Source of the DNA: Gadus chalcogrammus
Taxonomy: Eukaryota; Chordata; Actinopteri; Gadiformes; Gadidae
Assembly: GCF_026213295.1 (NCBI RefSeq)
Contig: NC_079416.1
Coordinates: forward strand, 1,508,083-1,572,082
Direction of reading: 5' to 3'
DNA: 64,000 nucleotides
Every line of letters starts with the position of its first letter. Position 1 is the first letter of the stretch. The notes below the pieces were generated by a model. That model had not been told where the DNA came from. It searched no databases and worked only from the letters and a program-made list of their open reading frames with translations. A program made the translations under genes and the position numbers. Below, piece by piece: positions 21,953 to 33,054 of this stretch.

Positions 21953-23240
21953 CCCACGCTTTCTATGACTCCATCAAGGCTATTTATGGCCCACAGAGGA
22001 AGAACATAACCCCTGTCAGATCAGCAAATGCCGAAGTGCTGGGGAAGCTGGGGTTCTACCAAAGTTCAGAAAGATCTTGCGGCAGTTTCATGATGGGATG
22101 CAAGCCTGTGTGAGTGTTGGTGGCCAACAATCTCCATTCTTCAGTGTGGATGTGGGGTCAAGCAAGGGTGTGTCCTAGCCCCAACCATCTTCAACATATT
22201 CCTCTCCATAGTCACCCTCCTCTCCCACAAACTCCTTCTGATGGGGTACAGATACAGTACAGACTGGATGGCAACCTCTTCAACATTAGGCGCCTCCAAG
22301 CCTTCACCAAAACCACCACCCAACACATCTTAGAGCTACAGTATGCAGATGATTGTGCTCTCCTCGCCCACTCACCAGAATCTCTACAGCGTGCGCTGAA
22401 TGTGGTCGCCTCCATCTACAGCGCCATTGGTCTCCAAATCAACATCAAGAAAACACAAATAGTTGCTCAGGAGTTCACCCCCGAACGTGTGTGCCCACCT
22501 TCACCCTCGATGGTCCTCCCCTTGCCATCGTCCCACACTTCACCTACCTAGGCAGTATTCTGTCCCCCTCCTGCAACATCGATGATGACATCCAGGTCTG
22601 CATCGGTCTGGCCTCCGCTGCCTTTTGCAGGCTTAGCGCCAGGGTTTTCCAGAACAGGAACCTCACCACCTCCACCAAAGCAGCTGTGTACGGGGCAGTC
22701 TGTCTTTCCACACTGCTGTATGGTTCGGAAACCTGGACACCCTACCAGAGGCATTTTCGAACCCTAGAGGCCTTCTACATCTGTTGCCTGCAAAGGATCC
22801 TGGGTTTGTCCTGGGAAGGCAGGGTGACCTATGCCGAGGTCTTTGACCGGACCCACACACAAAGCATCGCCCTGCTCCTTGCGCAGAAACACCTACGCTG
22901 GGTTGGGCATGTGATCTGTATGCCTGCCCGCCTGGGCAGGCATACATTATAAGGATCACCTCAAACCCTCCTGAAACAGTCCAACATTCCACCTACTGCA
23001 CTCGAGTCCCTGGATGCTGATTACAACACCTGGAGCTCCTCCTGCAACCAGGGAACTACTCACCTTCAGGAGCAAGCCACAGAGAGGAGGATACAGCGAC
23101 GTGCCAGAGGCATCAGCGTGCTGCAGTGCCCGCACCCTCCAGTGCCACTTACCCCTGTCTCTCTTGTGGTAAAATCTGCGGATCCCGCATAGGCATGCAC
23201 AGCCACTTGGCTATGCATCGCCGCAACACACCCCAATAAT
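21953..23240 (+). pseudogene. LINE reverse transcriptase, 5'-truncated
   Basis: The reading frame starts in the RT domain right after the gap ('FRKILRQFHDGMQACVSVGG'). It reaches the catalytic motif 'LQYADDCALLAHS' near 22340, the 'FTYLGSILSP' and 'STLLYGSETWT' segments, 'LRWVGHVICMP', and a C-terminal C2H2-like finger 'CGKICGSRIGMHSHLAMH' near 23160-23222, ending at a stop. Several single-base shifts divide it among frames, notably near 22150, 22450 and 22950. It belongs to the Jockey/I-type side of non-LTR elements. The exact clade is not determined. It would copy RNA into DNA at a nicked target; this copy is inactive. Confidence 0.82.
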
Positions 23241-23448
23241 TGTCCTTCCTTTCTATTTGGAGCAACGTCATCATCGTAATCGATGTGTGTGTGGCTGGGT
23301 GTGTGTGTGGTTGGGTGTGTTGGATGTGTTATTGCCCTGCACTGCCTACTTCATACTGGATGTGATCTTAAATTGACATTCCTTAACTGCAATACTGCAA
23401 CACAAAATCTGTAGCTTAGAATCAGGTTCAATTAGCTTACTTAAGATT
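23241..23448. other. GT-rich spacer
   Basis: Imperfect repeats of 'gtgtgtgtggctgggt' at about 23284-23330, then AT-rich sequence up to the stop codon of the next gene. Nothing else is seen. Confidence 0.5.
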
Positions 23449-24643
23449 TCATTTTTGTCCAACCTGCACTTTTGCCTTGAGCAACAGGCGTCGGACATGC
23501 TCACACTCTATGAAGTCCATCACATCAGGGGCTATGCTGTAGATCTCTCGTGTTATTAATTGGACTGGTGATGCATTTCCCATTAGTTTCACTATGGCTT
23601 CAACTGGGCAGAAACAGACATCCTTTGTGAGAAGCTTAGGCTGATACTTTGCTGTTGGACCATTGGGATGCAGAAACTCCACTTTCACATCTTGCTGCTC
23701 AGTATCCACAGCAATGGTCTTGGCTAGCCACTAGTGGCCATCATATACTACTGCTAGCCAGTCTCCATTATTAAGGCTGCTAACAGTCATAACTGTCACA
23801 GTACCCTCGGGACCTTTCAGAGGCTACTCATCCAACTCATCTTCCATTTCCAGATCCTCTTCCCTCTCCCCTCCATCTCCTTTTCCATGTCCTCCAACAA
23901 CATGGCCAAAGGTATTTTATTTGCTGCCCTCCTTGTATCACTCTGCAGTGTATCTGGGTAGCCATGGAATAGAAGGTAGCTGGGCAGAAGCACTGGCAAA
24001 CCAACATCTTGCTGCAAAAGCAGGATAGTTGTCTGTGGTGGATCCTGTTATCATGTGGGATGACCTGATGTATTTGTCTTGTTGATGGAACCTGTTTGAG
24101 AGGATGCATGAGAAGTATTGTATCTTTGTATGTCTTCTTCTGCAACGTGGTACAGCTGAATGCTCTTCAGACTGTTTGAGACCTTTTAAAGAATGTGTGT
24201 CCATCTGTCACATAATTTCCTCTCAGGACCAGGTTGTCAGCTGTTCTTTTCACTGTTCCGCCAATTCTTTCTGGTGCGCCCCTACCATTGGAAGTGGGGA
24301 AGAAGTTCCATGTTGCTCTTTCAACCCCAGTGTGGGGGATACAAGACAGAAGGAAAAACTCTTCTTGTTCTTATACTGTTTACTTGGACCATCAGACCAA
24401 AATTGCATGGTGGTAACCTGTGGATATCTCGTTTTGATATATTTTAAGACTGGATCCATGTGTGTCCAGATTGCTGCAGCATCCTGTCTCTTTGACTCTG
24501 AAAGTGTGCAAAACCCTGCCTTTCCACCCTTAATGTAATACATTCCGGTATGTAGCGTTACCTGTGGCAGATTTTGTCCAAAATGGCAGGCCTGTACTTC
24601 CGATTGATTCTTCTTCATCTCCAGGATTCTGAAAAGTCAACGT

Positions 24644-25009
24644 TGTGGCAACCCGGTTGGCTGGAAGACTGGTTGACACGGTAAGTAGGCACGTTCAAGG
24701 CAAGTTTAAAGCCGGTCACGGCATTTATTAACAACAGGGTAGAAGGTTAAGCATAAGAGTCTCTAGGCTAGGGTCTCCGTGAGCCTCGTAGCCGTCGTGG
24801 GGTTGTGCGTCTCCTTCTCCGTTGTCGGTGGGTCGCCTCCCTGCAGTGAGTCCTCAACTCTGCTTTAACCCCTCCACGCGTTCCTCTCGCCAGGTGTTTC
24901 CCATCCAGCTGATGAGGATCAGCTGGGGAACGCTTCCTGTCCCTGGCACGTGGGTGGCGGCGGTACACGACCTCTACCACCGCCCCCTGGTGGGGGGCGG
25001 GTTGCCACA
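24644..25009 (-). mobile_element. solo LTR (Gypsy-type) in the uncharacterised gene
   Basis: It starts TGTGGCAACCCG and ends CGGGTTGCCACA, with a perfect 4-bp duplication ACGT at 24640-24643 and 25010-25013. The minus strand carries AATAAA in 'gttaataaatgccgtgacc'. It is 366 bp, close to the 374-bp LTR at 624-997, and has the same internal order of words, so the two belong to one family. It sits inside the codons of the 'HVDFSE' motif of the host gene. Confidence 0.85.
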
Positions 25010-27175
25010 ACGTGAACAATTGCTGTGTATTTGCTCATAGAGTTTGATGAGCTCTGAAAGACTGCCACTGTGTTGGACGAGTTTAGTATTGATGTGGATT
25101 CCATTGACTGTGTCTTCTTGAACTCTCTCCCGCTGCTTCCACTGAACATGGATTTTGTCTTGCTCTTGGGTTGTAACAGTACCTTCATTTAGACATCGTG
25201 AGCAGGTGCGAAGAAGGCAGGCCTCACTTGCTGGAGAGCAACAAACTAATTGAAAACTGTCACCCAGTTTGTTTGACTTCGCAACACCAGACATTCTAAG
25301 GACCTCGAGCATTAAGTATGCATTTTCATGCTTTTGACACAGACATGTCCTTCCATCAGATGCTTTTGGTGCTGTAATATAGAATGGCTTCAGAGTACAG
25401 AAAGAAGAATAGCTCAGCTTCACAGTGGGGTTCCTAATGAGGAAATCAGTGTGGAGGTTGATCATGGAGTCTGTCAGGATCATTCTCTGCTGCTTCATCT
25501 TATTCCTAGTGATGGTGTCAGTCTTATCAGTGGTCACATGTGCAGAGTTCAGGAAGAAATCCTCAACAGTCTCTGTTATACCCTTTAGGAATGTTGGCTT
25601 TTTCTTTGTCTGTTTCTTTCCTCTCATTAACTTGTAGGTTATCCGAAACTGGTGGATTTGGTGAAGGAGACGATACTTTTGTAGAATCTTGCCTGATGAT
25701 ACACTTAGTGCTGGTTCCTGACGCCGTGGCCCAGGAGTTTGTTTGTTTTTCTTCAGCTCTCTTCTTAGAAGGGCTTTCTTGATTTTTGGATTCCTAATTT
25801 TGCTTCCTGATAGCATCTTCTTTGTTTCCCTGCCTGGGGAATCAAGTGGTGTTTTAATTATAGCCTTTCTTCCTCGACATATTCTTTTTCTCAGTTTGTT
25901 TCGTTGCTCTGTTACCTTCTTAAAGGGGACCTATTATGCTTTTTCGACTTTATGACCTATAAACGTTATTATAATGATGGATAGTCATATCTAACCATAC
26001 TAAAGTGTCAAATAATGACGTACATGCATTTCGACATATTTCCTGCTGACAGTCTGGGGTGGCTGTGCAGAGCGCTAAACACGCGGGACAACGTTTGCGA
26101 TTCACTTGTTCACATTTCCGGGAAATCATCTACGTAGAGGCACTCCTGCCGCACCCCCATATGCCTGGTGTCTCCGTCAATTCTACCACCCCCTAAATGG
26201 CAATGCTAGTGAAACCTGTATCCCGTAACGGTTGTAACAGGTTGGTGAGGAGATTCGCTCAGCCCCTAACTACCTTGTATCAGACGCCTATCCCTCTTAC
26301 CTCGGTGCCCCACCCTGGGCATAACCCGTAGCCAGGAATGTGGCAGACCGATCACGTCTGTTATGATAGCTCTCCTCTGGATCCGTGCACTTGGTGAATT
26401 TGCTGAGATGTTTTAGGAGTATGACTTTAGGGGTATGACTAACTCCCGGGATACGTTTGATTTCTTTGTACTAGGTAACCTCTTAGATCAACGATGCCTA
26501 TACTAGAACAGTTAGTTTGTTCACTGAAGCTCTAACCTACACTCCTCCTTAGCAGGTCCTTGGAATGATTGAAAAGGAATGGTTTGAATATAGTTTTATT
26601 TGCAGGATTAATATCTGGGACATTGCAGCAAGCGGTGAAGGCCTTTAAGAAAGCATGTTAATACATATAATATATAGTGACTAATAAAATGCCGTCAGTC
26701 ACACTTCTGAATAAGTGCTATAAAATACATCCGGAACACATCTTGGTGGGTTTGTCTACGATAATTTCGATTCCCGATTTCTCACCCCTCTACACTACGT
26801 CCAACACTCCCCTCAGCTGTGTGAAGAGAAAGGCCGTTGTTCCCTTGTCGTCGGCCCCCGCACTGATTCAGATTGGGGAGGGTGAGCTGCGCTGGAATGT
26901 TGCTCCGATGGCCCCTATTTGATACGGGCCGCACCGTATCGTCGAGAAGTGAGCAGCGCTGGCGTTCCACGCCGGTGTTGACAGAGGAAAAGAGAGGGAA
27001 TCCCTATCTCTCCTATAATATAGTGCCTTATAAATTGGGTTTGTTTATAAAGCTGATTAAGTCTATAATAATTTTGATTCCTGATTCTTACCTCTCTACA
27101 CTACGCTTCCCCGGTGTCGACGGTAGCTCTATCTCTCCTCGGGCACGGAGGGTCGGTCTCATCAAATGGTCCCAC

Positions 27176-28554
27176 TATGGAAGCATATATGTAGCAAAAT
27201 TCAAATGGCAATGCAATTTGCAATTTGCAATTCAATAAGTAATTACGTTATGCAATTGACAATGCATTATGCAATTTCATAATGTAATTTGTAAATACGT
27301 TATTCAAAGTGTATTTTAAAATGCAAAGTGACAATGCAATCCTCCATTAAATTTGCAAAAGTTATAACAATAAAAATACAATAACATTTTGTCAAATTCT
27401 TTGAGTTCCTTTATTCAAATTGAAAAGCTATAGCGTCCCCGTGATTGCAATCCACTTCGCCACGCTCCGTGTGTTGCGATATTCAAATGACATTTCAATC
27501 CGCAAAACGGAATCCAAAACGGAATCCAAAGAGGAAATCCAAAGAGGAATCCAAAGAGGAATCCAAAAAGTCAATATGCAAAGTGGCAAACGTATCAGCC
27601 ACCAGCGGGAACTACGTCACTTTCTATTGTGTCAGACTGTTTTATGTGTGGGGGGAGGGAGTTCCAGAGCCTGGGTGCTGAACAGCTGAATGGCCGGGCA
27701 CCCATTCGTAATGAGTCGTGATGTGGGGATACATAGTAGTCCAGCAGAGGTTGAGCGGAGGGAGCGGGAGGGAGTGTATTCTTGGAGGAGGTCCCAGAGG
27801 TAACTGGGGGCTAGGTTGTGGAGAGCTTTGTAGGTGAGGAGTGGGTGGAGACGGTGGGTCTCCCGACCCTATGTTTCGCACCCAGTGCCTGTAGCACTTT
27901 GGAAATCTTTGTGTTTACCACACTGGCGTCAAAACGTACCCGTGAGGATAAGTCGTCTATCCTATCTCCCAGAACACGCACTCTATCTACTGCATCTGTG
28001 TCTTCAACACGATTGTTCTCCACATCATCGGCCAAACTTCGGAGCGTATCAATAATCACCATTGGTGACCATGGACCTGACACATACGAACTAGAAGTGA
28101 ACAAGGAAATTACGAGCAAGTGACGTAGTTCCCGCCCAGACGCTGATTGGCTGATACGTTTGCCACTTTGCATATTGACTTTTTGGATTCCTCTTTGGAT
28201 TCCTCTTTGGATTCCCTCTTTGGATTCCGTTTTGGATTCCGTTTTGCGGATTGAAATGTCATTTGAATATCGCAACACACGGAGCGTGGCGAAGTGGATT
28301 GCAATCACGGGGACGCTATAGCTTTTCAATTTGTATAAAGGAACTCAAAGAATTTGACAAAATGTTATTCTATTTGTATTGTTAGAACATTTGCAAATTT
28401 AATTGAGGATTGCATTGTCACTTTGCATTTTAAAATACACTTTGAATAACGTATTTACAAATTACATTATAAAATTGCATAATGCATTGTCAAATGCATA
28501 ATGGAATTCCAAATTGCATTGCCATTTGAATTTTGCTACATATATGCTTCCATA
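27176..28554. mobile_element. 1.38-kb foldback element with ~445-bp inverted arms
   Basis: The left arm 27176-27620 (tatggaagcatatatgtagc onward) is mirrored by about 28112-28554. A 7-bp duplication GTCCCAC flanks it (27169-27175 and 28555-28561). The arms include repeated 'gaatccaaag' words and the outermost sequence is A/T-rich. The ~490-bp middle holds a piece of non-LTR-like repeat ('gggagggagttccagagcct' to 'gagagctttgtaggtgagg') and a minus-strand open segment containing 'RVRVLGDRIDDLSSRVRF' of unknown origin. Long arms and a 7-bp target are not diagnostic of one superfamily. Confidence 0.82.
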
Positions 28555-28664
28555 GTCCCACAGCCAGGATGTTCTCATCAAATGGTCCCACAGCCAGTAG
28601 TCTTCTTTGCCCCGGTGGGCTAAGACACGCATATCTGTAGCGTGTTGGAGAGAGGATGTCCTAA

Positions 28665-28880
28665 TTTTTCTCAGTCCGAAAGTCCGGAGATCGGATGTTC
28701 TAATCTCTCTAAGTCCGAAAGTACGGAGATCGGAATGTTCCAAGTTTTCTAAGTTTTCTAAGTTTTCTAAGTCCAAAAGTCCGGGGATCGGATGCTCTAA
28801 TTTCTCTAAGTCCGAAGGTACGGAAATCGGATGCTCTAAGTTTTCTGAGTTTTCTAAGTCCGAAAGTCCGGAGATCGCAA
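28665..28880. repeat. minisatellite of 'ctaagtccgaaagt.cggagatcgga' units
   Basis: About five to six degenerate units with cores 'aagtccgaaagt', 'cggagatcgga' and 'tgctctaa', plus a triplicated 'tttctaag' near 28745-28772. The long open frames on both strands (LENLEH or FSKFSK patterns) come from the repeat. Confidence 0.8.
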
Positions 28881-29029
28881 AGGGCCCAGGGCCGCCCCCC
28901 ATGGAGCCCCCGTCGGGACGATGTCTCTATCTCTCTGCTTCCTACAGCGCCTTTTATCTAAAACTTTCACTGTCAGCCCCGCCCTCTCTCTTACCCATGC
29001 AGCTGGCCATCAGGTCACTCTGACCTGGT

Positions 29030-29310
29030 ATTTTTCCACCGCGCCATGGCAAAGATTCTCTCAGGCACGTAGGCCTACTCTCAGGCACGTTCTTTCCGGC
29101 ACGTACGCCTTCAGAAGAACTGGCACGTTCTTTCCGGCACGTACGCCTTCAGATTGTTGTTACTTGTTCCACAAATTATACTAATAAGTAAAATACACCA
29201 TATAATGATAAACAATACCATAATACAACATATCATAAGTGTAAGATAAACAATACAACAATACAACATATCATAAGTGTAAGATAAACAATACAACATG
29301 TCATAAGCGT
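29030..29310. repeat. two short tandem arrays
   Basis: 'ggcacgttctttccggcacg' occurs twice with related 'tctcaggcacgt' copies at about 29055-29150. 'agataaacaatacaacaat' and 'catatcataagtgta' repeat at about 29200-29305. Both are local duplications with no coding role. Confidence 0.7.
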
Positions 29311-30056
29311 ATGACAACATCATTTCACCCACAAGTGCTGTAATCTTTCTAGGTGCTTTCTTCCATAACCGATCATGTCTAAACAACATGATAAATCTTA
29401 TAGTGAATGATAGATATTAAAGAAAGAGATATATTTATGATGATATTAAAACAAAGAAACACTTTACAATGAATGATGGATATTAAAGAAAGAGATAGAT
29501 TCATGATGATACTAAAAAAAAGAAGCAAAGAAAATGATTGTTATATGATGATACTAAAACATGATATATGATTTTATGATATTTAACTGATACATGCCTA
29601 AACCTGATACATGAGTAACACTGACATAAGTAAATCTATTCCTCTTCAGTCCTTCAGTCCCCGCTGGTAAAACCCCCACCTTTCCCAAGGCCTTGGACAT
29701 TTTCCAACAGCCCCCACCTCCCTCTCCCTTATCTGCCCACAGACCTCTCCACCTCCTCCCTGTCTCCTGGACTCTGAGAAATCGACCTTACTTGACACTG
29801 GTCAAATCAGCCCGCGTGCGCACTTCAAGGAAGGTAACCAATCACAACGGAGTTGGGTTGGCAGGATGGGGGCAAGGGGTGGAGAAGGACGAAACCGAGC
29901 GTTGACAGAGAATGCTGAAAGCGCCAAGATGAGAGGAAGAGTTTCCCGAAAATCTATATAGTTTTTTGTGTATGGTTAAGCATGACTATCAATCATTATA
30001 ACAACGTTTATACAGTAGGTCATAAAAGTCGAAAAAGCATAATCGGTCCCCTTTAA

Positions 30057-30476
30057 GCTTCTCTTTCAAAGTTTTTATTTCTCTTGAATGCCTTTTTCTC
30101 GTTTTACTTCTCTCCCTTTCCTGTCTGAGAGACTGACTGCTGTGTCTGGCATTGTATTCTTGAATGTTCTGATCTTGCGGACTATCTGGAGGGGTGTGAG
30201 CCTCCAGCACTGCATCTTCATTGGATCTTTTCAGTCTGGACCTTTTTCTTTGCCTCTCTCCAATACTTTCTTCAATTCCTCTTTGCCCTGTCTCCCATCT
30301 CGTCTATTTGTATTTTGTACTTTTTTGTCTGTAACTCTCTTCTTCCACCTTTGTCTTTCCTTCTCTTGCATAGCATGTTTGCTCTCTTGGTCACTGTTTA
30401 ATATTTCCCTTCTCTTTCGTTGGTACTCTCTATTTCTTCTTCTTTGCTCCTCAACTGACAATTTCTGTCTGGCCAT
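30057..30476 (-). pseudogene. N-terminal exon of the uncharacterised coiled-coil gene (left arm copy)
   Basis: This is the first exon of the gene described at 23452-30476, entered separately because it is the outermost gene piece shared by both palindrome arms. The ATG is at 30476. The frame runs 81 residues to a TGA at 30231; a one-base shift then continues it to the TTAA insertion with 'KRHSREIKTLKEKL'. The translated sequence is identical to the 63541 copy, including the frameshift, so the break predates or is shared by the inverted duplication. Confidence 0.8.
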
Positions 30477-30550
30477 GCTTTCCTACAATACAAATTGAAA
30501 AAAAATTACTTAAATAAGACTAAAGAATCAGATTTCTATTTATTGGCATG

Positions 30551-30582
30551 ATTGATTGATGGATGGATGGATGGATGGATGT
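30551..30582. repeat. (GGAT)n microsatellite, mirrored at 63435-63466
   Basis: ATGG/GGAT tetramers, about five copies, between the coiled-coil exon and the LINE. The mirrored copy reads ATCC. Confidence 0.85.
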
Positions 30583-30913
30583 AAAATCCTCAAGGTGTGG
30601 GATGTAGTTTTCATAACAAGATGTTATGAAAATCATACATATTTACATACATATGTAGAGACAGAGATATATGTGCTGGGAACATTACACGTTATACAAT
30701 AATAAGCAGACCACTGCCTGCCCATTCTCTACAAGTCAGATGTGTATGGTTAAATAATGTAATGCATGCTATGTATGTACATTTATGTGTAAATAAAACC
30801 CTGAAATAACATTTTAACCCTTTACTATATTCACAAATGATATTATATTAGCACATTAAGAGGTTATGGAGTGATGGTTATGGATTTGTCAACTCCGTCA
30901 GCTTATAGGTCAA

Positions 30914-32385
30914 CTCTAAGATTTGAACACCAAAGTGACAGCCATATCCGACTACATCAACTTCTGCGTACATACCACCATACCTGTGAAAGCAATAAAA
31001 AAATACCCAAACTCCGAACCCTGGATTACCTCTGAATTTAAAAAAAAGCCTGAGAGAGAAGCACACAGCCTTCAGGCTCAAGGACACAGCTGGTCTCAGA
31101 TCTGCAAACCGCAATCTAAAAAATAAAACCCTCATGGCCAAAATTCAGTTCAAACACAAACTTGAGCACAAGTTCAGCAACAAGAACACTAAAGACGCCT
31201 TTCAGATGGTAAAAACACTCACTGGATACAAACCCACTCACAGCAAAACAACAGCACACACCACAGATGCTCTCCCCACTGATCTAAATACATTTTTAAA
31301 CCGGTTTGACTCACAGGATTACACAGACAAATGCATTAAAGCACTGCAGGCTCTCCCCCAATAGATCCCAATGAGTCTTCCCCCTGGAGGAAGAATCATT
31401 GGGGAGGAAGTCCGCCACCAGCTCAGCCCAGCAAAGCCCCAGGACCCGACGGCATCCCAGCAAGGGTGCTGAAGACCTGTGCCACTGAGCTGGCTCCAAT
31501 TGCCCACTCCCTCTTCTGTGAATCCTACCTGACTGCCACAATACCCCTCCTCTGGAAGAGCGCAACTATAATCCCGGTACCCAAGAAACCACGACCCACC
31601 AAACTAAATAATTGCCGCCCCATTGCCCTCACACCCATAATCATGAAATGCCTGGAAAAACTGGTGCCCAAAACCATCCTCCCATTCGTCAAAACCACAT
31701 CTGGACCCCCTTCAATTTGCATACAGGGAAAAAAGGGGCACAGCGGACGCTGTCGCCTGCCTGCTTCATCTTGTCCTCCAGCACCTACACTCCCCAGGCA
31801 ATTTCGCCAGGATCCTATTTGTGGACTTCAGCTCCGCCTTCAACACCATCCAAAGACACCTGCTCGTCCAGAAGCTTCATCCCCTCAACACTCCACCCAT
31901 CCTGATACACCTCCTGCACAACTTCCTCAGTGACAGACGGCAAGCTGTTCGGGTAGGCACAACCACATCACCTTCACTCACCACCAACACCGGAGCCCCT
32001 CGGGGCTGTGTGCTTAGCCCTTTCCTTTACACCCTGTACACTAATGACTTCACCAGCCCCTCCCACACTACCACCTACCTCAAATACTCAGATGACACTG
32101 CCATCCTAGCTCTTCTGTCAGCCAATAACTCTGTATTGGATTACCACAACACTCTGGTCACACACTTCTCTAAATGGTGCACACATAACCACCTGCATCT
32201 CAATATTTCCAAAACAAAATAAATAACAATAGGCACTCCATCATCCCAGCCCCCCACTCTCATCAACAACGACACAGTAGAAACAGTTGACAGCTTTAAA
32301 TACCTCGGACTCACAATAGACAATAAACTCTCTTTCAACCAGCACACAACGGACATTCAAAAAAGGTGCCATCAAAGACTGTATG
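30914..32385 (+). pseudogene. L2/Jockey-type LINE reverse transcriptase (left arm)
   Basis: The frames together cover a linker ('TIPVKAIKKYPNSEPWITSE'), 'KAPGPDGIPARVLKTCA' (RT start), 'NNCRPIALTPIIMKCLEKL', 'FVDFSSAFNTIQ' (first catalytic Asp), 'GAPRGCVLSPFLYTLYTND', 'YLKYSDDTAILA' (catalytic DD box, with Ser where Ala is usual) and 'NISKTK'. One C fewer than the right copy in a C run near 31360 breaks the frame, and more shifts follow at about 31710. The 3' side ends near 32385, where a hAT remnant begins. No endonuclease domain is present, so the copy is 5'-truncated and dead. Confidence 0.85.
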
Positions 32386-33050
32386 CCAGGGTTCCCCAAT
32401 TAGTTTTTCCAGAGGGCCAAATTTGGTCAAACATGCCATGCCAAGGGCCGAAATGTCGTTTCATTTTTCTAATTCGCCATTTTTATGTGCAAATTTAGCT
32501 TTAATTATAATTACTGTTTTAGCGATAATGCAGGAGGGCTAGATCAATTAGGTTTAAATAGCATCCAGCTTCGACTGGAGGGCTTCAATCGCTTCGTACA
32601 TGTCAGCAACAGTGTGGTTCTTGCCTTGTAGCTGCAGGTTAAGGTGATTCAGATGAGACATGATGTCACAAAAAATTAACATCTGCCAACACCTTGGCGT
32701 CAGCCCGCCAGAAATTTGCGGGCTTTTGGGCTCTGCAGGCTGGATAAAAATGACACACGTTCATCACGCAGGTCGCACACCCTCTCCAACACACGGCCTT
32801 TACTCAGCCAGCGAACATCGTTGTGCAGCAACAGATCTTTGTGTTCAGCTGACATTTCCTCGGCACCTGCTTTCATAGCTCCACAACTTTTGTTTTGATT
32901 TTTTCCTCTTGATTTAAGATTTCACCAGCCATGTGAATTGCACATTGTTTAATGAACTCTGCATCAGCAAAGGGCTTCTTAGCTTCATCAAGCGTCCAGG
33001 AAACATGCAATGAAGCAGCTGTTCAAAATCAAAGTGAAATCAATAAAAAT
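32386..33050 (-). pseudogene. hAT transposase remnant (left arm)
   Basis: The minus strand gives pieces of a ZBED/Charlie-type hAT transposase: 'EAKKPFADAEFIKQCAIHMA', 'HKDLLLHNDVRWLSKGRVLE' and 'NHLNLQLQGKNHTVADMYEA', in that order and separated by shifts and stops. The end at 32386 reads 'ccagggttccccaattag', a hAT-like terminus beginning CAG. The protein's catalytic regions before and after are missing. It is an internally deleted, non-functional copy. Confidence 0.7.
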
Positions 33051-33054
33051 AAAT

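Larger units (their letters stand above)
25924..30052. mobile_element. TTAA-flanked 4.1-kb TIR element (piggyBac/Kolobok-type target)
   Basis: The ends AGGGGACCTATTATGC (left) and, inverted, AGGGGACCGATTATGC (right) extend to TIRs of roughly 60-80 bp. They are flanked by TTAA at 25920-25923 and 30053-30056. Removing it with one TTAA restores the reading frame of the coiled-coil gene across the join, which fixes the borders. No transposase is seen inside, so it moved using enzymes from elsewhere. The interior holds a nested foldback (27176-28554), a minisatellite (28665-28880) and tandem repeats (29030-29310). The TTAA target fits piggyBac or Kolobok families; I cannot choose between them. The right TIR is also the last thing in the window, at 63958-64000. 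Confidence 0.85.
23452..30476 (-). pseudogene. uncharacterised TE-type gene: basic coiled coil, CLC..H motif, DDE-like core, Tudor/SH3-like tail
   Basis: The gene reads right to left. 30476-30057 is the N-terminus: 'MARQKLSVEEQRRRNREYQR', a very basic helical stretch, with one frameshift near 30232. It is split by the TTAA element and continues in frame at 25919. Next come a leucine-spaced basic coil ('EQRNKLRKRICRGR'), 'KLSYSSFCTLKPFYI' with 'TCLCQKHEN', and a Cys-rich segment. The motif 'HVDFSE' is cut by a solo LTR at about 24643/25010. Then follow 'VQACHFG..PQVTLHTG', 'MQFWSDGPSKQYKNK', 'GRGAPERIGGTVKR', and a tail with 'GDWLAVVYD', an in-frame TAG, 'WLAKTIAVDTEQQDV' and 'VEFLHPNGP'. Conserved D, D and E positions in 'DFSE', 'SDG' and 'ERIGG' suggest a transposase-like fold (inference). 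I know the family from many animals but not its function. It is dead: two insertions, several frameshifts and a stop. Its N-terminal exon recurs at 63541-63957. Confidence 0.7.

Noticed and set aside
22548..22992. minus-strand frames over the LINE
   Set aside because: They are antisense shadows of the reverse transcriptase frame, which has clear RT motifs on the plus strand.
25328..25955. plus-strand open frames at 25.3-25.95 kb
   Set aside because: They are antisense to the well-supported coiled-coil gene reading frame.
28462..29023. LENLEH/FSKFSK repeat protein on either strand
   Set aside because: The frames follow a degenerate minisatellite in both strands with no sign of a real start or splice site.
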